64,000 bases of DNA from Patiria miniata (lineage: Eukaryota; Echinodermata; Asteroidea; Valvatida; Asterinidae). A model generated the notes under the pieces. It was not told the DNA's origin and ran no database searches. It saw nothing but the letters and a program-made list of their open reading frames with translations. The stretch spans positions 616,811 to 680,810 of the forward strand of contig NW_024037062.1 in NCBI RefSeq assembly GCF_015706575.1. The letters run 5' to 3'. Made by a program: the position numbers and the translations under genes. Each line of letters begins with the position of its first letter. Positions within the stretch are counted from its first letter, which is position 1. Below, in pieces: positions 10,861-50,769 of this stretch.

Positions 10861-12014
10861 TCTCCTTAATCTACCTTGTCTTCCTGTTACTTATGGCGAA
10901 AAAATTCTCCTTAAGCAGTTCATGCCAGAGGCCATGTATACCCGCAAAGGTGTTGCGGTATTTGGAACGGATGACGGATAAACACGAAGGGAGCGAGGCC
11001 GGAAATATCTGTCTCAGACCCGCTTGCAGCGAGCGAGGCTGGGAATATGAGTGTGCTGCCCGAGGATGATGGCTTCAACCCGCCTGGCATGAGGTCGGGT
11101 GAAAGGTAATCCCACGCCTCGTTCCGTTCTTGTCAAAATAATCCCGGCGCAAACTGGTTAAGGGTGCATTTACAGAATTTGTTCAACTACTTGATCAGCT
11201 GAGGTGGGATGTGAGTTCAAGACCTCTGAAAAATCTTCTTTATTGTAGTTTAGTTGATGAAAAAGCATTGAACTAGAAGCATGTCCATTGATAAAAAGTG
11301 AATATCCCGCCGACTTTGTCATTTTATTAAGTAAAAGTTATAGATTGTGGAGGAGATTAATGCTTCCATCATATGCTGGTATGTAATCGATGATTGTTAA
11401 TCATGAATGTAAATCACTTTTTGTGTACATCCATGAATAACCAAATGAAATGATTTTACTTGTTTTGTGTATGCTGACACAATTAAGTGAATGTGTTTGC
11501 ATGAGTACTTGTTTTATAGCAGAAGTAATGCATATCAGTTGAACATATCCAGATGGACTATTTAATGTCCGAGGTTGTCGGGGACATTAATGATATGTCT
11601 GGGATATTTTACTGTTTCCTTTTCTGAGGACTAGGGCATAGTTTATATTTTGGTTGTACAACACCTTAACATATTTTGTGCATTTTAGTTATTACTGATA
11701 TGCCTTTGGAATGCCATAAAGTTATCTTTTAATATTTAACTTGCGAATAACAGCTTTGTTCATGAGTTAAAAGTTTAAATTTGTAAAAGTTAATTAAAAT
11801 TTACTGTGAAAGTACTTGGTGCATGCAATTGAGCAGGGTTTGTCACACTGCACAATATTTAAAAAAAAAATTGCACTGGTTGTCTAGAGGATGATTAATT
11901 ATAAACCTATTTTTTTTTACAGAAAAAAATGTATTTATGCAAATGAGCAACTTACGTGGTTGCTAGGTGTTATAAACAGAGTGTGCCTTTGTTGAAGGAG
12001 TCCATGTAGGACCG
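10861..12014. other. Intergenic DNA without recognised features
   Basis: Includes a short GC-richer patch at about 10950-11120 with repeated GAGCGAGGC words. No gene was seen. Confidence 0.35.
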
Positions 12015-12454
12015 AGTCTGGTTCCCAGACCTAAGATTCTGACTAATCTGACAAATCTAAGGTCGGGTAGCGGACACATTCAATTTAAACCAGAACATGA
12101 TGCATTTTTCAGGGACAGCGTTTACGTTGAACATTTAATACAGACACTGAGTAATATGCCTGGCATTGAAATTTTTTAAATGCAAGCAATACATTTATGA
12201 ACCTCAAATTTTCAAAACTGTTAAAAGCATGTCATGAATTTTGTTGGTAAATAAAAACTATTTTTCCCTGGAAAATACCAGAGCTGTTCCAAACATATCC
12301 AAGAGTCAGCGAAATGCTTTTGGTGAACTTTTGAGCTTTTCAAAAATGAGAGGGTGCAGCCTTTGTTTTAGTCATGTTTATTTTTAGCTGTGGCGGCTAC
12401 CTGACAAAATATTTGTCAGAAATAGTCAGAATCTTTGGGTCTGGGACCCAGACT
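12015..12454. mobile_element. Inverted-repeat MITE with AGTCTGGTTCCCAGACC ends
   Basis: The left end AGTCTGGTTCCCAGACC, with GATTCTGACTAATCTGACAA, is mirrored by TTTGTCAGAAATAGTCAGAA and GGGTCTGGGACCCAGACT on the right. A fragment of the right half recurs at 46246-46340 beside CDKL2 exon 1. Confidence 0.75.
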
Positions 12455-12851
12455 ACGTATGCCCAGTAGCTGGCACTGTTTGGCCATCGCACTGAAGGAC
12501 TCATAGGTTTTGTAATCATGAACAAACCTGAAGGTTTTCTATCATGTGAACGTCCGTGCATAATGGAAATAAAGTGTCCTTCGCCTACATTAATGTTTTA
12601 CATTTTTATTGACATGGTATATAGTTTTACACCAAGTCCAGAACTAACATTGTTTTGCCCAGTTATTGCAGGTTCAGTACTCTATTTACTAAAAAGATAT
12701 TAGTATAAATAAAAGTACAGTATTTGATATATTACAATTTGACAGTCCGCCATGTTTCTTTCATCAGAGTGTTCTAGTTTTGAATATTTTTAAAGTTGAA
12801 CAAATAAATTGACTGGAACGGGGTTTGAACTGAGCTATCCAGGCCTATGCT

Positions 12852-13143
12852 GGTTATTATTATTATTATTATTAATCATTTCTGGTAATGAAACCAAGGA
12901 TTCCTCAAAAGCGCCCTAGGCACTGTAGCTCGCAAGCCTGAAGAAACCTGTGGAGAGAAGACAATGAGAAGAAATTACAGTTTTAGAGGTGGGAGGAAAA
13001 GCCCAGAAGAATATTCTGAGGAAAACCCACGGAATCAGGTAGGGACTGAAAACCCAATCCACATGTTGGCCCAGGCGGGATTCGAACCCGAGTCACAGCG
13101 GTGGAAGGCGGGGAAAGTACCACTACGCCAACCTGACTCCCCA
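12852..13143 (-). mobile_element. tRNA-derived SINE with TTA-repeat tail
   Basis: On the minus strand it has an A-box-like GGCGTAGTGG, a B box GGGTTCGAATCCC, a unique body, and a (TAA)n-type tail at the left edge. The tail resembles that of the LINE at 3652-4366, suggesting it was mobilised by such a LINE (inference). Confidence 0.8.
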
Positions 13144-13162
13144 TTTTGACCTTGTTCAAGGG

Positions 13163-13629
13163 TAGCCCCATAAATGTGGCCTATTTACTGGACTGCCTCC
13201 GTAAACATAGGCCACACATCCACATGTACAAAAATTGTGTCGACGGAGCCAAATTTTGATTTTCACATTTAGGCTTAGTTTGTAGGTTTTTTTTGCTTTA
13301 GAAGCATACTCACCCTCTTTATAGGCTAATCAGAAAGTGCTGCCTTTTTCAGATGTATATTTTTCGTGAAATTTCCAGATTCATTTTTACACGTTTGCGT
13401 ATCAAAATTTCAACATGAAATTTCACAAAAATTAGACATCTGAAAAAGGCAGCACTTTCTGATTAGCCTGTAAAGAGGGTGAGTATGCTTCTAAAGCAAA
13501 AAAACCCTACAAACTAAGCCTAAATGTGAAAATCAAAATTTGGCTCCGTCGACACGATTTTTGTACATGTGGATGTGTGGCCTATGTTTACGGAGGCAGT
13601 CCAGTAAATAGGCCACATTTATGGGGCTA
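13163..13629. mobile_element. Foldback transposon, 467 bp, with 9-bp target-site duplication
   Basis: Arms of about 215-230 bp, almost perfectly inverted, surround a short spacer; the outer ends are TAGCCCCATAAATGTGGCC and its inverse. GTTCAAGGG at 13154-13162 is repeated at 13630-13638 as a direct flanking duplication. A 9-bp duplication with long inverted repeats suits Mutator-like elements (inference). No ORF. Confidence 0.88.
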
Positions 13630-13638
13630 GTTCAAGGG

Positions 13639-14738
13639 GTGCTAGTCAGAAGCCTTAAACCCGTAGCCATGTTGTAACGAGTATGTCTGTGCACGAGGTC
13701 TGTTAAATATATATACCGCCCTCTATTGATGGGCCGGTAACTGGGTCAAGTACACAACCATCTTGGATATTGTAGCGTGGTCAGGTGTAGCTAGGATGAT
13801 CCTAGCGTTATGTTTATGCATAAACACTAGGAAACTCACAATAGCAAAAATGGCAATTTTTTTTCAGATACGAAAAGGTTTATAAATATATTCAATATTA
13901 AAGTATTATACTAAGTACAGACCTATAATGCACCAAATGATGAACAGATGAATAGTAAAATACTGACAAAACTCACGTTTTTCCAGATAATTTTTGGAGG
14001 TCTGTTTTTGTCAACTCACACTGAAGCACACTCAAAATGACTGTTGGGTGTAAACACATGTCACAGGTCAATGCAAGGTACTTTGCATTAAGTAGCACGC
14101 GATGTTTACCAGCGCTAAGCAATGGTCGGGTGCGCTTCCACCACCATTATTTTCCATGTTGAATATGTATACCAAACGACTGTTACAGGTTACTTCTAAT
14201 TTTAGGGGCAACTACGATTTAAGTTCTTTAATTAAAGTACCGAATAAAGGAATTTGTTGTAGAACTAAATGCAAGGAAAACAATTAATTATGAGAAAATA
14301 CAAAGGGCGGGGCTCGGTGATGGTCAGTGTGAGTGGGGTAGCTTATGGTAAAAACACCATAACTCTACTCCCAACCCAGGGGGATTTAATTAAGTTATCA
14401 TGCACTACAACTTACTTGGTCATTGCATCAAGGCCTTTCCTTGCCACGCCCAGGCAAAACCTGCACAGCCCTCCACAGACAACCTATCCCTAGCACAGCA
14501 CCCAGCAGACTGAAGCACACATGGCTAGTTCAAATTCAATGCGCATGGGGCTAACAATAGAATTATGCAAATGAGCATGCCTGGCTGGACTGATACACAC
14601 TAAGCTCAGGGGGTGTAGGGCAAGCTAAACCAAAAATAGGAGGCGGGAAAGAAGGTAATGATGAAGGGCTATTTCATTACAATATACACAACATGGTCTC
14701 CCAGTATCAGTCATTTTAAGTGCATTACATTCTATCGT
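13639..14738. other. Intergenic DNA without recognised features
   Basis: Possibly the remains of an LTR-type element, given the primer-site-like sequence that follows at 14739, but no second LTR or coding region was seen. Confidence 0.3.
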
Positions 14739-14830
14739 TGGTGTCAGAAGTGGGATTACATGGTGTCAGAGGTGGGATCCAAACCCACACCCCTATAGCG
14801 AGGCATGCCCAAAGTCACAATGCTAGCACC
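14739..14830. repeat. Two tRNA-Leu primer-site-like sequences and a tRNA-like fragment
   Basis: TGGTGTCAGAAGTGGGAT at 14739 and TGGTGTCAGAGGTGGGAT at 14761 are complementary to the CCA-bearing 3' end of tRNA-Leu (ending TTCTGACACCA). The second continues into a minus-strand tRNA-like sequence with a B box GGGTTTGGATCCC. Either a relic of a retroelement primed by tRNA-Leu or a tRNA-Leu-headed SINE. Confidence 0.55.
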
Positions 14831-15054
14831 ATTAATATCAGCAATTCTGCAAATCCGGGAAATAGCAAATGAGAATCACTCAGAGAGGATACAGCTTTGA
14901 ATTTGTGGTTTAGAATTTCTCTTCTTTTCTGAATTCAAAGTCAAGTTTGGAGAATCGGATTATTAATTGGAGCTTTCAAGGGTGCGGTTTTGTTGTGGTG
15001 TCCACACCAATGCTTACACAATGTAGCATTCAATGGTGAAAAACTAGGATCCGC

Positions 15055-15360
15055 TCGATAGTCTGAAGGTTCGATAGTCCAAAGGTTCGTTAATCCAAAG
15101 GTTCGAACACACAAATTTCCTATACCCGGAGGTTCATTAGTCCAAAAATGAAATAAAGTTCGTTAATCCGAACATTTGGTGTGATAGTCCGAAGGTTCGA
15201 TAATCCAAAGGTGCAAATGTTTGAAATGAACACAAGGTTCATTTTGATTTGGACTATCAAACCTTATCGTCTTTTCCAACTATCGAACCTTTGGAATATT
15301 TAACCTATTCTATTTTCTGACTATTGAACCTTCGGACTAACGAACTTTCGGACTATCCAG
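15055..15360. mobile_element. Element built from repeated GATAGTCCGAAGGTTC words
   Basis: The left half repeats variants of TTCGATAGTCCGAAGG about every 16-30 bp; the right half carries the inverse (CCTTCGGACTAACGAAC, TTTCGGACTATCCAG). The two ends form an imperfect inverted repeat. Confidence 0.7.
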
Positions 15361-15699
15361 TGGAAAATCTAAGACAGTATTATTAAGAATCACTTCAAAT
15401 GAAACCGAGGTAGTGTGAATAAGTCCATTTTATAATTTATTTCTACCAAAAAGTTGATAAAAACAGACCTACAAAACTGAATACCTTTTTTAAGAACGAC
15501 AGATTGCAGTAGTTAACAGGCTTACACAATGAAGACAACTATTGTACACTATTTCAAGCAAGACTGGGGGTGTTTTGCACGTGAATAAGACACAAAATGC
15601 ATAAACAAGTGTGGAAAGTTTCATCTTTTGTGTGTTTGGTTCTGATTGCAATTTAAACTTGGTTTTTAAAACCCATTTCTAAACTAGTACACCACATTC

Positions 15700-16370
15700 G
15701 GCTAAAGAGCAAAATAAATAAGTAATATTAAAGAAATATTATGTGCTGGGCCAGTTTTAAACAGGTACAATTAAACCGGCTAGGAGCCTGGACATGCATA
15801 ATGGCCATTACCGATCACGAGGCCTCTAGCCGGTTGTAAAAATACTTGTTTAATACAGGCCGAGCACAAATTTATTCCCATTATTCATAAATACCTTTCG
15901 GTCAAAAAGTCTAAACAAGTCAAAAATTATTCATTTCCAACAATTTTGTTCAACAATTCTAATTCATGTTTTGTGAAACACCCTTCTAGCTATGGTTACG
16001 GTATGTGCCTCGCAAAGTGGTACTAAAAAACTCCTTATAAGGAGATTGGTATGCGCATGGTGCATACTGCGCGATGTGGCGCAGAACGCAGCGGTGCCGG
16101 TGTAGTGTGAGTTTTAGACTATGAAATATGGACTCATTGGCAGCATTGTGCATGCCTAAGTGACGATAAGGAGAGGGACTGGTCACGTGTGAGGATTCAA
16201 CCAATAAAACGGTAAAAGGGACCATATTTCATAAGAGTCCAAATTTCATGTGACACCAGGAAACAAGTGTTAAAACCAGTCGCTGTTTCATCAACCGTTT
16301 AAAACTACCCACGTGATGGGCTCTCGACAAATAGGAACGGGTAAAAACTGTCTTATTTATGAATAAGGGC
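15700..16370. repeat. Interspersed repeat related to 47691-48190
   Basis: It shares TTATTCCCATTATTCATAAA, TACCTTTCGGT, GCGATGT-GCGCAGAACGCA and GGGCTCTCGAC with the region right of the hairpin at 47580. It begins with a CCGGCTAGGAGCC-type inverted repeat. Non-coding. Confidence 0.6.
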
Positions 16371-17459
16371 AGGTGAAAATGAAGGTGCTTTACCAACCTT
16401 GGCTCATGTTATCAGCAACCATTTTGGACTAGTTCCACGATAAGTGCAGTAAATTTGCAATGACGCAAACCATTGTGCTATGGCACCAGTCTATTTTCAT
16501 GCACGTTCGAAATAAATCTTGCAGTTATTCATACTCGTACAAGGAGTTACAAAGTACAATCATAAATTGTTTCTTTGAACTTTTTGCAGGAAATCTAGAC
16601 GCCTAAAAGAATACGAAGTAAAGATGGAAGTTATAAATCTGAAATGTAGGAGAAAAACAGGGAAATATTGTAAAAAAAGGACTTCGATTCCTGAGTAAAC
16701 CAGTTCGATATCGCAATGAAGTAGTCCAGGTCAAAGGTCATTTGGGATATCACTGACGTGACGTTACGCAGTGTAACGCGAACGCCCATTTTGCCCGTAA
16801 TCCACACACGAGCGTCATGCGCTCGTCTCCCTGTGAGTTCATGCACCTTCGATGAGCGTTCGATTTTCATGAATGGCCCGTGACCCATATCACTGTGCGC
16901 ATACGCAGTTAAAATACCGAACCGGCTTGTACAGGATTCTGTACCAACAACTAAAAATGTAACGAAAAATGAGACAATAACGATATGAGTTCTACACGTT
17001 GGGTATTTCAGGATAGAGGTTTAGCATCTAACAGGGTTTATAATAATTGCATAAATTATATGTTCAGGGTTTTTTTAAGGGAAAAAAAACAAGCAAAAAA
17101 GCTGTAACTGTAGGATTTTACATTCCTCATTAAAGCATTACATGTATATAACACAACTGCATTATTCTAACAAAATATGAAAAAAAATACCGTACGAGTC
17201 TAAAATACCGTACGAGTCTAAAATGTTTAGTATTTCAGGGAGGAGGTTACGAATATTAAGTGGGTTATAATATTTGCATATTAAAATAACATATTCAGGA
17301 TTTTTAAAGATTTCAGCTCTGTGTCATTAGCATATAAATAAATGTCGTTTCAGTAAATCTAACCACAAACAGTTGTTTTTTGAAACAGGGATGATATTTT
17401 CAAATGTAAAAAAAAAAAATGAAAATTGGATGACACGTTTGAAAGACATATTTTTTCTA
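16371..17459. other. Intergenic DNA, nothing recognised
   Basis: Only a two-copy repeat of TACCGTACGAGTCTAAAA at 17191-17226 was noticed. Confidence 0.35.
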
Positions 17460-17874
17460 TAGAGTGTAACGTCACTATACCAAACATCGCTAAACCGAAC
17501 ATTCGGCTATACGGAACATCGTCCTTGGCTCCGGATTTTTGTGTACAAAATGTATCGAACATTGTTGTTGAAATTTGTCAACAGAAGAGCGACAAGTGGC
17601 TATTATTCCCCCAAGGAATAGAAGGGGAAAGCCACTCATTGCTGCAGGTAGTAAGCTCAAAAACTGTCTCAAGACAAAATTTAATAGCCGGCACGTGTTC
17701 AAAGTCATCTTTCAGTAACTACCAGGGAGTGCAGGGTGAAGTTATGAAGGGCGCTATTTATTGAAAAGTGAGTACCAGAGCACAGAGAGCTTAAAAATTG
17801 CTATACGGAACGATCGCTATTATAAACAATTTCTGTGGAAACCGCGATGTACGGTTTAGTGGCGTTCTACTGTA
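17460..17874. mobile_element. Tc1/mariner- or pogo-like MITE
   Basis: The inverted ends are GTAACGTCACTATACCAAAC and, on the right, GTTTAGTGGCGTTCTACTG. CGAAC/CCGAACAT words repeat inside. The copy at 23173-23618 shares TGGCTATTATT and CCCCAAGGAATA. The TA-flanked CAGTNGAACGCC ends are typical of this superfamily (inference). Confidence 0.65.
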
Positions 17875-18988
17875 CTGATAATGTCTTTCCATCAGATTCA
17901 AAAAGTCTGATTACAAACTCAAGTCTAAAAAATATCATGCCTGAAAAGATTTTATCAGAGGAGAGTAACTTTTACGGTCAAATTTAAGTCAAGAAGAATA
18001 AGTCTGTATCTTACCAAAAAAAAGCTCTGCAATCTCTCCTGGACTTAATACACAAACACTGACGCAAACTGGCATTCGAATATAAAGATGCAAACACAAA
18101 ACATTTTTTTAAAATAAATAGCGCATTATATGTGCTTTGTAAACTGCAGTCGGAATGTACAAGCCACACAAAAAAACACGGAACATTTACGCAATGCTGA
18201 GGTTTTAGGTAAAACGCACCAAATGAGTGGAACGATAAACTTGGCTGAATACAAAAAAACAAAATGTGCCTATATATATGTCATTATTTACATTTCTATG
18301 TACAAGAAACAACCTGATAAAACTATGTGGCCTCTTTCACGTGACGGTTACATTTCAAAGCACCGAATAACAAATAATCCTCTACACAGAAAATAAAATT
18401 TTCTGCGGTTTTTAGGGCTTTTTTTGGTATACCAAGTAATTTTGCAACAACATGAAAAATTTCATGTAAACTTCTCAAATTTCATGTTTAACTCTTTAGT
18501 TTACAATGTGAATCATATCAAATTGAATGAAATCGGCACAAAGCACCAATGTGTAATTGAATTTTTTTTTCTAAATTTTAAAAAAATGTAATACCACATT
18601 TTCAAAGCGTGTCATCGGCACTAAGAAATATGACCAAGTTTAGACGAACAAATACTGTACACTATACAATCCTTTCTCATAATATTTCATAGCCGTGCAA
18701 TGCTAGTTTCATATGATCTCATTTGGTTGGCGCTGTGCGCTTCGTCCAAGCAAGAGAAACTTTTCTCAAGACGCTCCGAGCCAGAGATGGTCTGCTTCAG
18801 TCCGGAACTTGTTTCTTCCCGTCCAATCCAGAAAGTCTATCTGTCGTTGCATTGTCACGCTTCATTGAGGTACGCTGCACAGTTGCTCCTCACTTTCAAC
18901 ATACAACTCCTGAACAACATGAAAACCCAGCCCAACTAGTGATTTGTTATAGAAAACAAACTTGCCGACGGCAATCGTTCGTCCTGTG
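17875..18988 (-). other. Probable CDKL2 3' UTR or flank
   Basis: AT-rich sequence after the CDKL2 stop codon. The nearest minus-strand AATAAA (17757-17762) lies just inside the neighbouring MITE. The true 3' end is unknown. Confidence 0.3.
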
Positions 18989-46635
<27,647 letters not shown>

Positions 46636-46695
46636 CTGATAGACAAACATAAACAAAAACAACGCAAGTGTAGTAACTGTAGCTCTGCAATGCCT

Positions 46696-47353
46696 GCACC
46701 CAATTTCATCAAACTCTTCGTAACTTAAGATGCATCGCAGCGATGCGACGCGTCGTATCTCTACGATGCGTCGCAGCTGCGACACGTCCTGCGATCCGTT
46801 TCACAAAACACGTCGTAGGTAAGACGCGTCGTAGGTGTATTTATAGCACAACTCGGTGACTGTTTCATGTATTTTGTCAGCGTACAGTAAATAGTCGTCT
46901 GATATTCAACAAAGAGTCGTCGGATCTCAGCTCAAAATTTGTTAAAACGTAAAACAAAATGGCGGCCGTGCGATGCAATTTTGAAGGAAAACAAGCTCTC
47001 ATTGGACTGTATAGCTACTTTGAAATTTCAACTCTATTATTCTGGTCTAATTCATAATTATTCAATGAATTTTCCATTTACAACTTTACACACATTGCCT
47101 CGGTATTATAATCTCGTTAATGTAATGTTTATGGCATAAAACTGGCTTAGAAATTACTCTTCTTATTTTGCGATGACCACTAGACACGTCGTAACTTGCG
47201 ACGTGTTTTAAGGCGTTGTCAAGGAACTTACGACGCATTCAACACATCGCAACTTTCGTGAAATGGAAGATACGACGCGTCGCGAGTTGCGCGACGTGTT
47301 ACACGTCGTAACTGGAGTTGCGACGCGTCGCAGCGCTTCGTGAAATCGGGTGC
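46696..47353. mobile_element. MITE family C, copy 2, just upstream of CDKL2 exon 1
   Basis: The ends are GCACCCAATTTCATCAAACT and GTGAAATCGGGTGC; alignment with 31606-32266 is continuous with few differences. It begins 60 bp upstream of the CDKL2 coding exon. It contains CAAAATGGCGGCC, a YY1-type word. Confidence 0.85.
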
Positions 47354-47579
47354 AGTTTAAAGGCCTTATGATATTTTGCAAACAATGTCCCATATTATTT
47401 ACAAACTTCCATTCTCAATGTCCCGTACTTTTGGGGTCAATTGGTAGGGGACGAGAGGGGGGGATATCATATCATTTGTCCCCCTCCCCCCATACTTTTT
47501 TGTCCCCGAATAAAATTTGTAGCCTACATAATGATTCTATAGCTTAGAATAAGGGAATAAATGTGTGCTCCGGAGGTTT

Positions 47580-47690
47580 TTATCACTCTGTTTAATACCA
47601 CTTAGAGTCTGGGTGCTGATAATTACCCGAGCCGGAGGCGAGGGTAATTATCAGCACCCAGACTCTAAGTGGTATTAAACAGAGTGATAA
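47580..47690. repeat. Hairpin with 49-bp perfect arms
   Basis: The arm 47580-47628 is matched without mismatch by the inverse at 47642-47690; the 13-nt loop is GAGCCGGAGGCGA. Sequence to the right, to about 48190, resembles 15840-16370, so the hairpin may be one end of that repeat. Confidence 0.88.
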
Positions 47691-48190
47691 ATACCGACGG
47701 AGTACATATTTATTCCCATTCATAAATACCTTTTCGGTAAAAAAAAATCATATAATTCGTTCAAAACATCCCGATTTTGTTCAACAAATTCACTTTATGC
47801 TTTTTGAATCATCCCTCCTGCAAAATAATGGAGTGTTCAGCTGGCGAGTAAGATGAAAACAACCCTTTTATGGAGATTGACGCGCGCGTATCGTGTTCTA
47901 TGCGATGTCGCGCAGAACGCACCTGGCGCGTTGCATTTTGAATTTAGAACTATAAAATTCTAACTCCCTGGTAGTGTTGCGCATGCCTACGTGAGGATTG
48001 TGAACGTTCAACCAATGAAACGATAAGAGGCACTGGATTTTTAGGAGTCCACATTTTATTGTGACACTGGAAAAGTGTTTAAGACCAGCTAGCCATGTCT
48101 TTATCATCCGTTTAATACCGGCCACGTGACGGGCTCTCGACCAATAGGAATGGCTAAATTGTCTGAGGTATTTATGAATAGCTAATTCAA
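47691..48190. repeat. Interspersed repeat related to 15700-16370
   Basis: TATTCCCATTCATAAATACC, GCGATGTCGCGCAGAACGCA and ACGGGCTCTCGACCAATAGG are shared with the other copy. Confidence 0.6.
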
Positions 48191-49849
48191 TGGCTCCAAA
48201 CTCAAAAACCGATGTTTAAAAGATGATCTTTTGCTCGCATGGTCAGAAATTATGTCAGATCGCACCACAGAGCATCTAGAGTTTCCGGGGTCCTTGAGCA
48301 GGCCCCGGACCCCAGGCCGTTAGGGCTTCGCGCTCACATCACTGCTGGTCAAGGTATGTCCCCCCCCCCCCTCCACTTTTCAGAAGCGATTGACGCCCTT
48401 GCCCGTATTATTTATAAATTAGTTGTTTTCTCAAAAATAAAAAAATGTGCATGCCTTCATAGCAAGAGATGACAGAGTGAAAGTTGCAATTATATGTACA
48501 ATACATCTGAACATTCTCACGTTGATTTTTAAAAACAGTCTGAAAATTGAAATTCTCAGAAAAGAATACCAATTACACAGCGAAATCCAGGCATTCCGTG
48601 TACTGCTCAAGTGCCTGCATGAATTATGACTCGACAGATTCATGCATTATTTTACAGAGGCTGCCTGCTAGCTGTTCTCAAATTCATTTTCAATTTAGCA
48701 CTTCAAGGTCGAAAGCAAGACAAGCATGAAAGGGTGACGGCAAGGGTATGTGAAAGAAAACGGATGAAAAGCAATTTACATACATACACGTACCGTACAT
48801 CATGTATTGTATGTACAATGCCTGCATGTACTTAAGGAATGAATGTAATTTTACTGTACAGACGACACAGCTGAATATATGACTTTTAACGTGAACGTTG
48901 CTCAACCAGAATCAATTTGTATTTAAACAAAAAGGCTACTTTTATATTTTGGATGTGTTCAACCCCTCTGAAAATAAAATTTTACTTTGGGTTTCTTTTG
49001 CATCCATAGTGCATTAAAGATGCACCTGAATTAATGTTGGGCCGAAAATAATTCAAAATTTGTAGAGTGCATATTGTGTAATTAATGACTAAACATGGGT
49101 TGATTAGTTTGGTTCAATGTCTCGGTCCAAAGGGAATAACCTTTAGATCACTAGAAAAATAGCAATTTCAAACAAAATCTAATTTTCGGATGAAACTTGG
49201 ACAAAGCACAGGGAGTGTACGTGTGTATGTCAAGTCCATTCTGTTTTTGTAGTTTAATTAACCGGGAAGTTCTGAAGAAAAATTCAATTGCTATTTTTTT
49301 GGGCAATGAAATCTCATTCAGGTTTGAATGGGACATTGAAACCAAAAATATCGCAGTATATAGCATTGTTCAGTATAGTGGCATGCCACTGTGTACATAA
49401 ATGCATTCATATTTATAGTATCATAAGCCTTAAATAATTTTCCTGGCCAAATTTGCAAAATAAAGAAATTACCCGACCTACATCCTATTGTGATCGGACG
49501 CAGATGGCAAATGTCATTGTTTTTTTTCTTAGAAGCAGTATGACTGCAGGCAGGTGGGTGTCGGTGATTTTCAACTTAATTTCCTGTCAACTCTAAAATT
49601 AATACCGAGCCTGCTGCAAAATCAATAGGCTGCAGGTGTGTACTGATCGGTACTCGGTACACTGTGCAACATACACATCACGACGTGGTGTATTTTGGAG
49701 AGATTTCTGTTTCAATTATTAAATGACAGACAACTCTATCATGTCTGCGACAAACAGAATCATTAGTTTGGTTACAGCCAACATTAGTCTGTTCATAACA
49801 TTGCGGTAGCCGCCGTAACATCCGATTCCAATCAACCCACCGATCCCGG
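48191..49849. other. No gene recognised
   Basis: AT-rich DNA with a C tract at 48361. No convincing ORF or repeat structure. Confidence 0.35.
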
Positions 49850-49990
49850 AAAGCTGAGAGTGGTTGAGTGGTAAGATGTCTGCTGTGGAAAGCAAGAGGT
49901 CGTGGGTTCGAGTCCCACCTGAGTGATTTTTTTTCTCAGTTTCACTCGGGGTGTTACACCGAATATACGGTGTTTCTTAATACATCGGTG
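49850..49990 (+). mobile_element. tRNA-headed SINE, single-armed relative of 34984-35258
   Basis: GTGGTTGAGTGGTAAGATG (A box), CGTGGGTTCGAGTCCCACC (B box), then TTTCACTCGGGGTGTTACAC and TCGGTGAATGGCAAAAACC, the same order as one arm of the foldback. Confidence 0.72.
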
Positions 49991-50215
49991 AATGGCAAAA
50001 ACCTAAATTGAACATTAGTATAGTCTGTATGTCTGGACTTTATTGCTACATAAATTAAAATGAGCATATTGTGTATTGTGCATGAGAACATGTGTACTAT
50101 TCCGACTGCTAAATATTTTTGTAAGGTGTTAAAATAAAAACAAACCAGCACCACTCCTACATGTACACAGATGATAGACAAATATGGACAACTGAAGAAA
50201 AAAATTAATGTGAGC

Positions 50216-50769
50216 TTAAAGCTATAGTCCATCATTTGCAGCTATTCGAAAAGTAACTGGCGTAATTATTGTTAATAAACATACTTGGTTGAAAGATAGT
50301 AAGGGGACTAAACTCCCTGTGAAATTATTCTTTCTGGCAAGCTGTCATTTTGAAGTAATCAACGAAAGAAGGCCTTTCCAACGGTGCTTCTTAAGACGCA
50401 CTGTAGGAAATCTAAATTAGTAAACCAGTTCGTTTTGTTATTCAGCGAAGCGCGCGCAAGCATTGGCACGACGCACACGCTAGCGCGGTTGCTATAATTC
50501 ATCGGATCAGTGCGCGACACCGCGTAGCTGCATCAGCTCAGTGAGAACAGGTCTCGGACGCTGAATTCAAGCCCAATTCAAAACATGATTCAGCAACTTT
50601 TGATTTGAAATTGAGATCCTAGAATGCTGTTTTTCTCGGAATATACAGCTGAAGCTGAGCTGAAACTTCATCAGGTTAGTTATTCAGTACCCTTCTTTAG
50701 ATTTTGAGCACTTTTGTTGCTTCAAACGAACAAAATGCACAAATTACAAATGATGGACTATATCTTTAA
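50216..50769 (+). mobile_element. MITE family B, full-length copy
   Basis: TTAA-bounded with ends AGCTATAGTCCATCATTTGC and CAAATGATGGACTATATCT. It is the best-preserved family B copy here. Confidence 0.85.

Noticed and set aside
17426..17764. 112-residue plus-strand frame
   Set aside because: It lies within a Tc1/mariner-like MITE, and the related copy at 23173-23618 does not preserve the frame.
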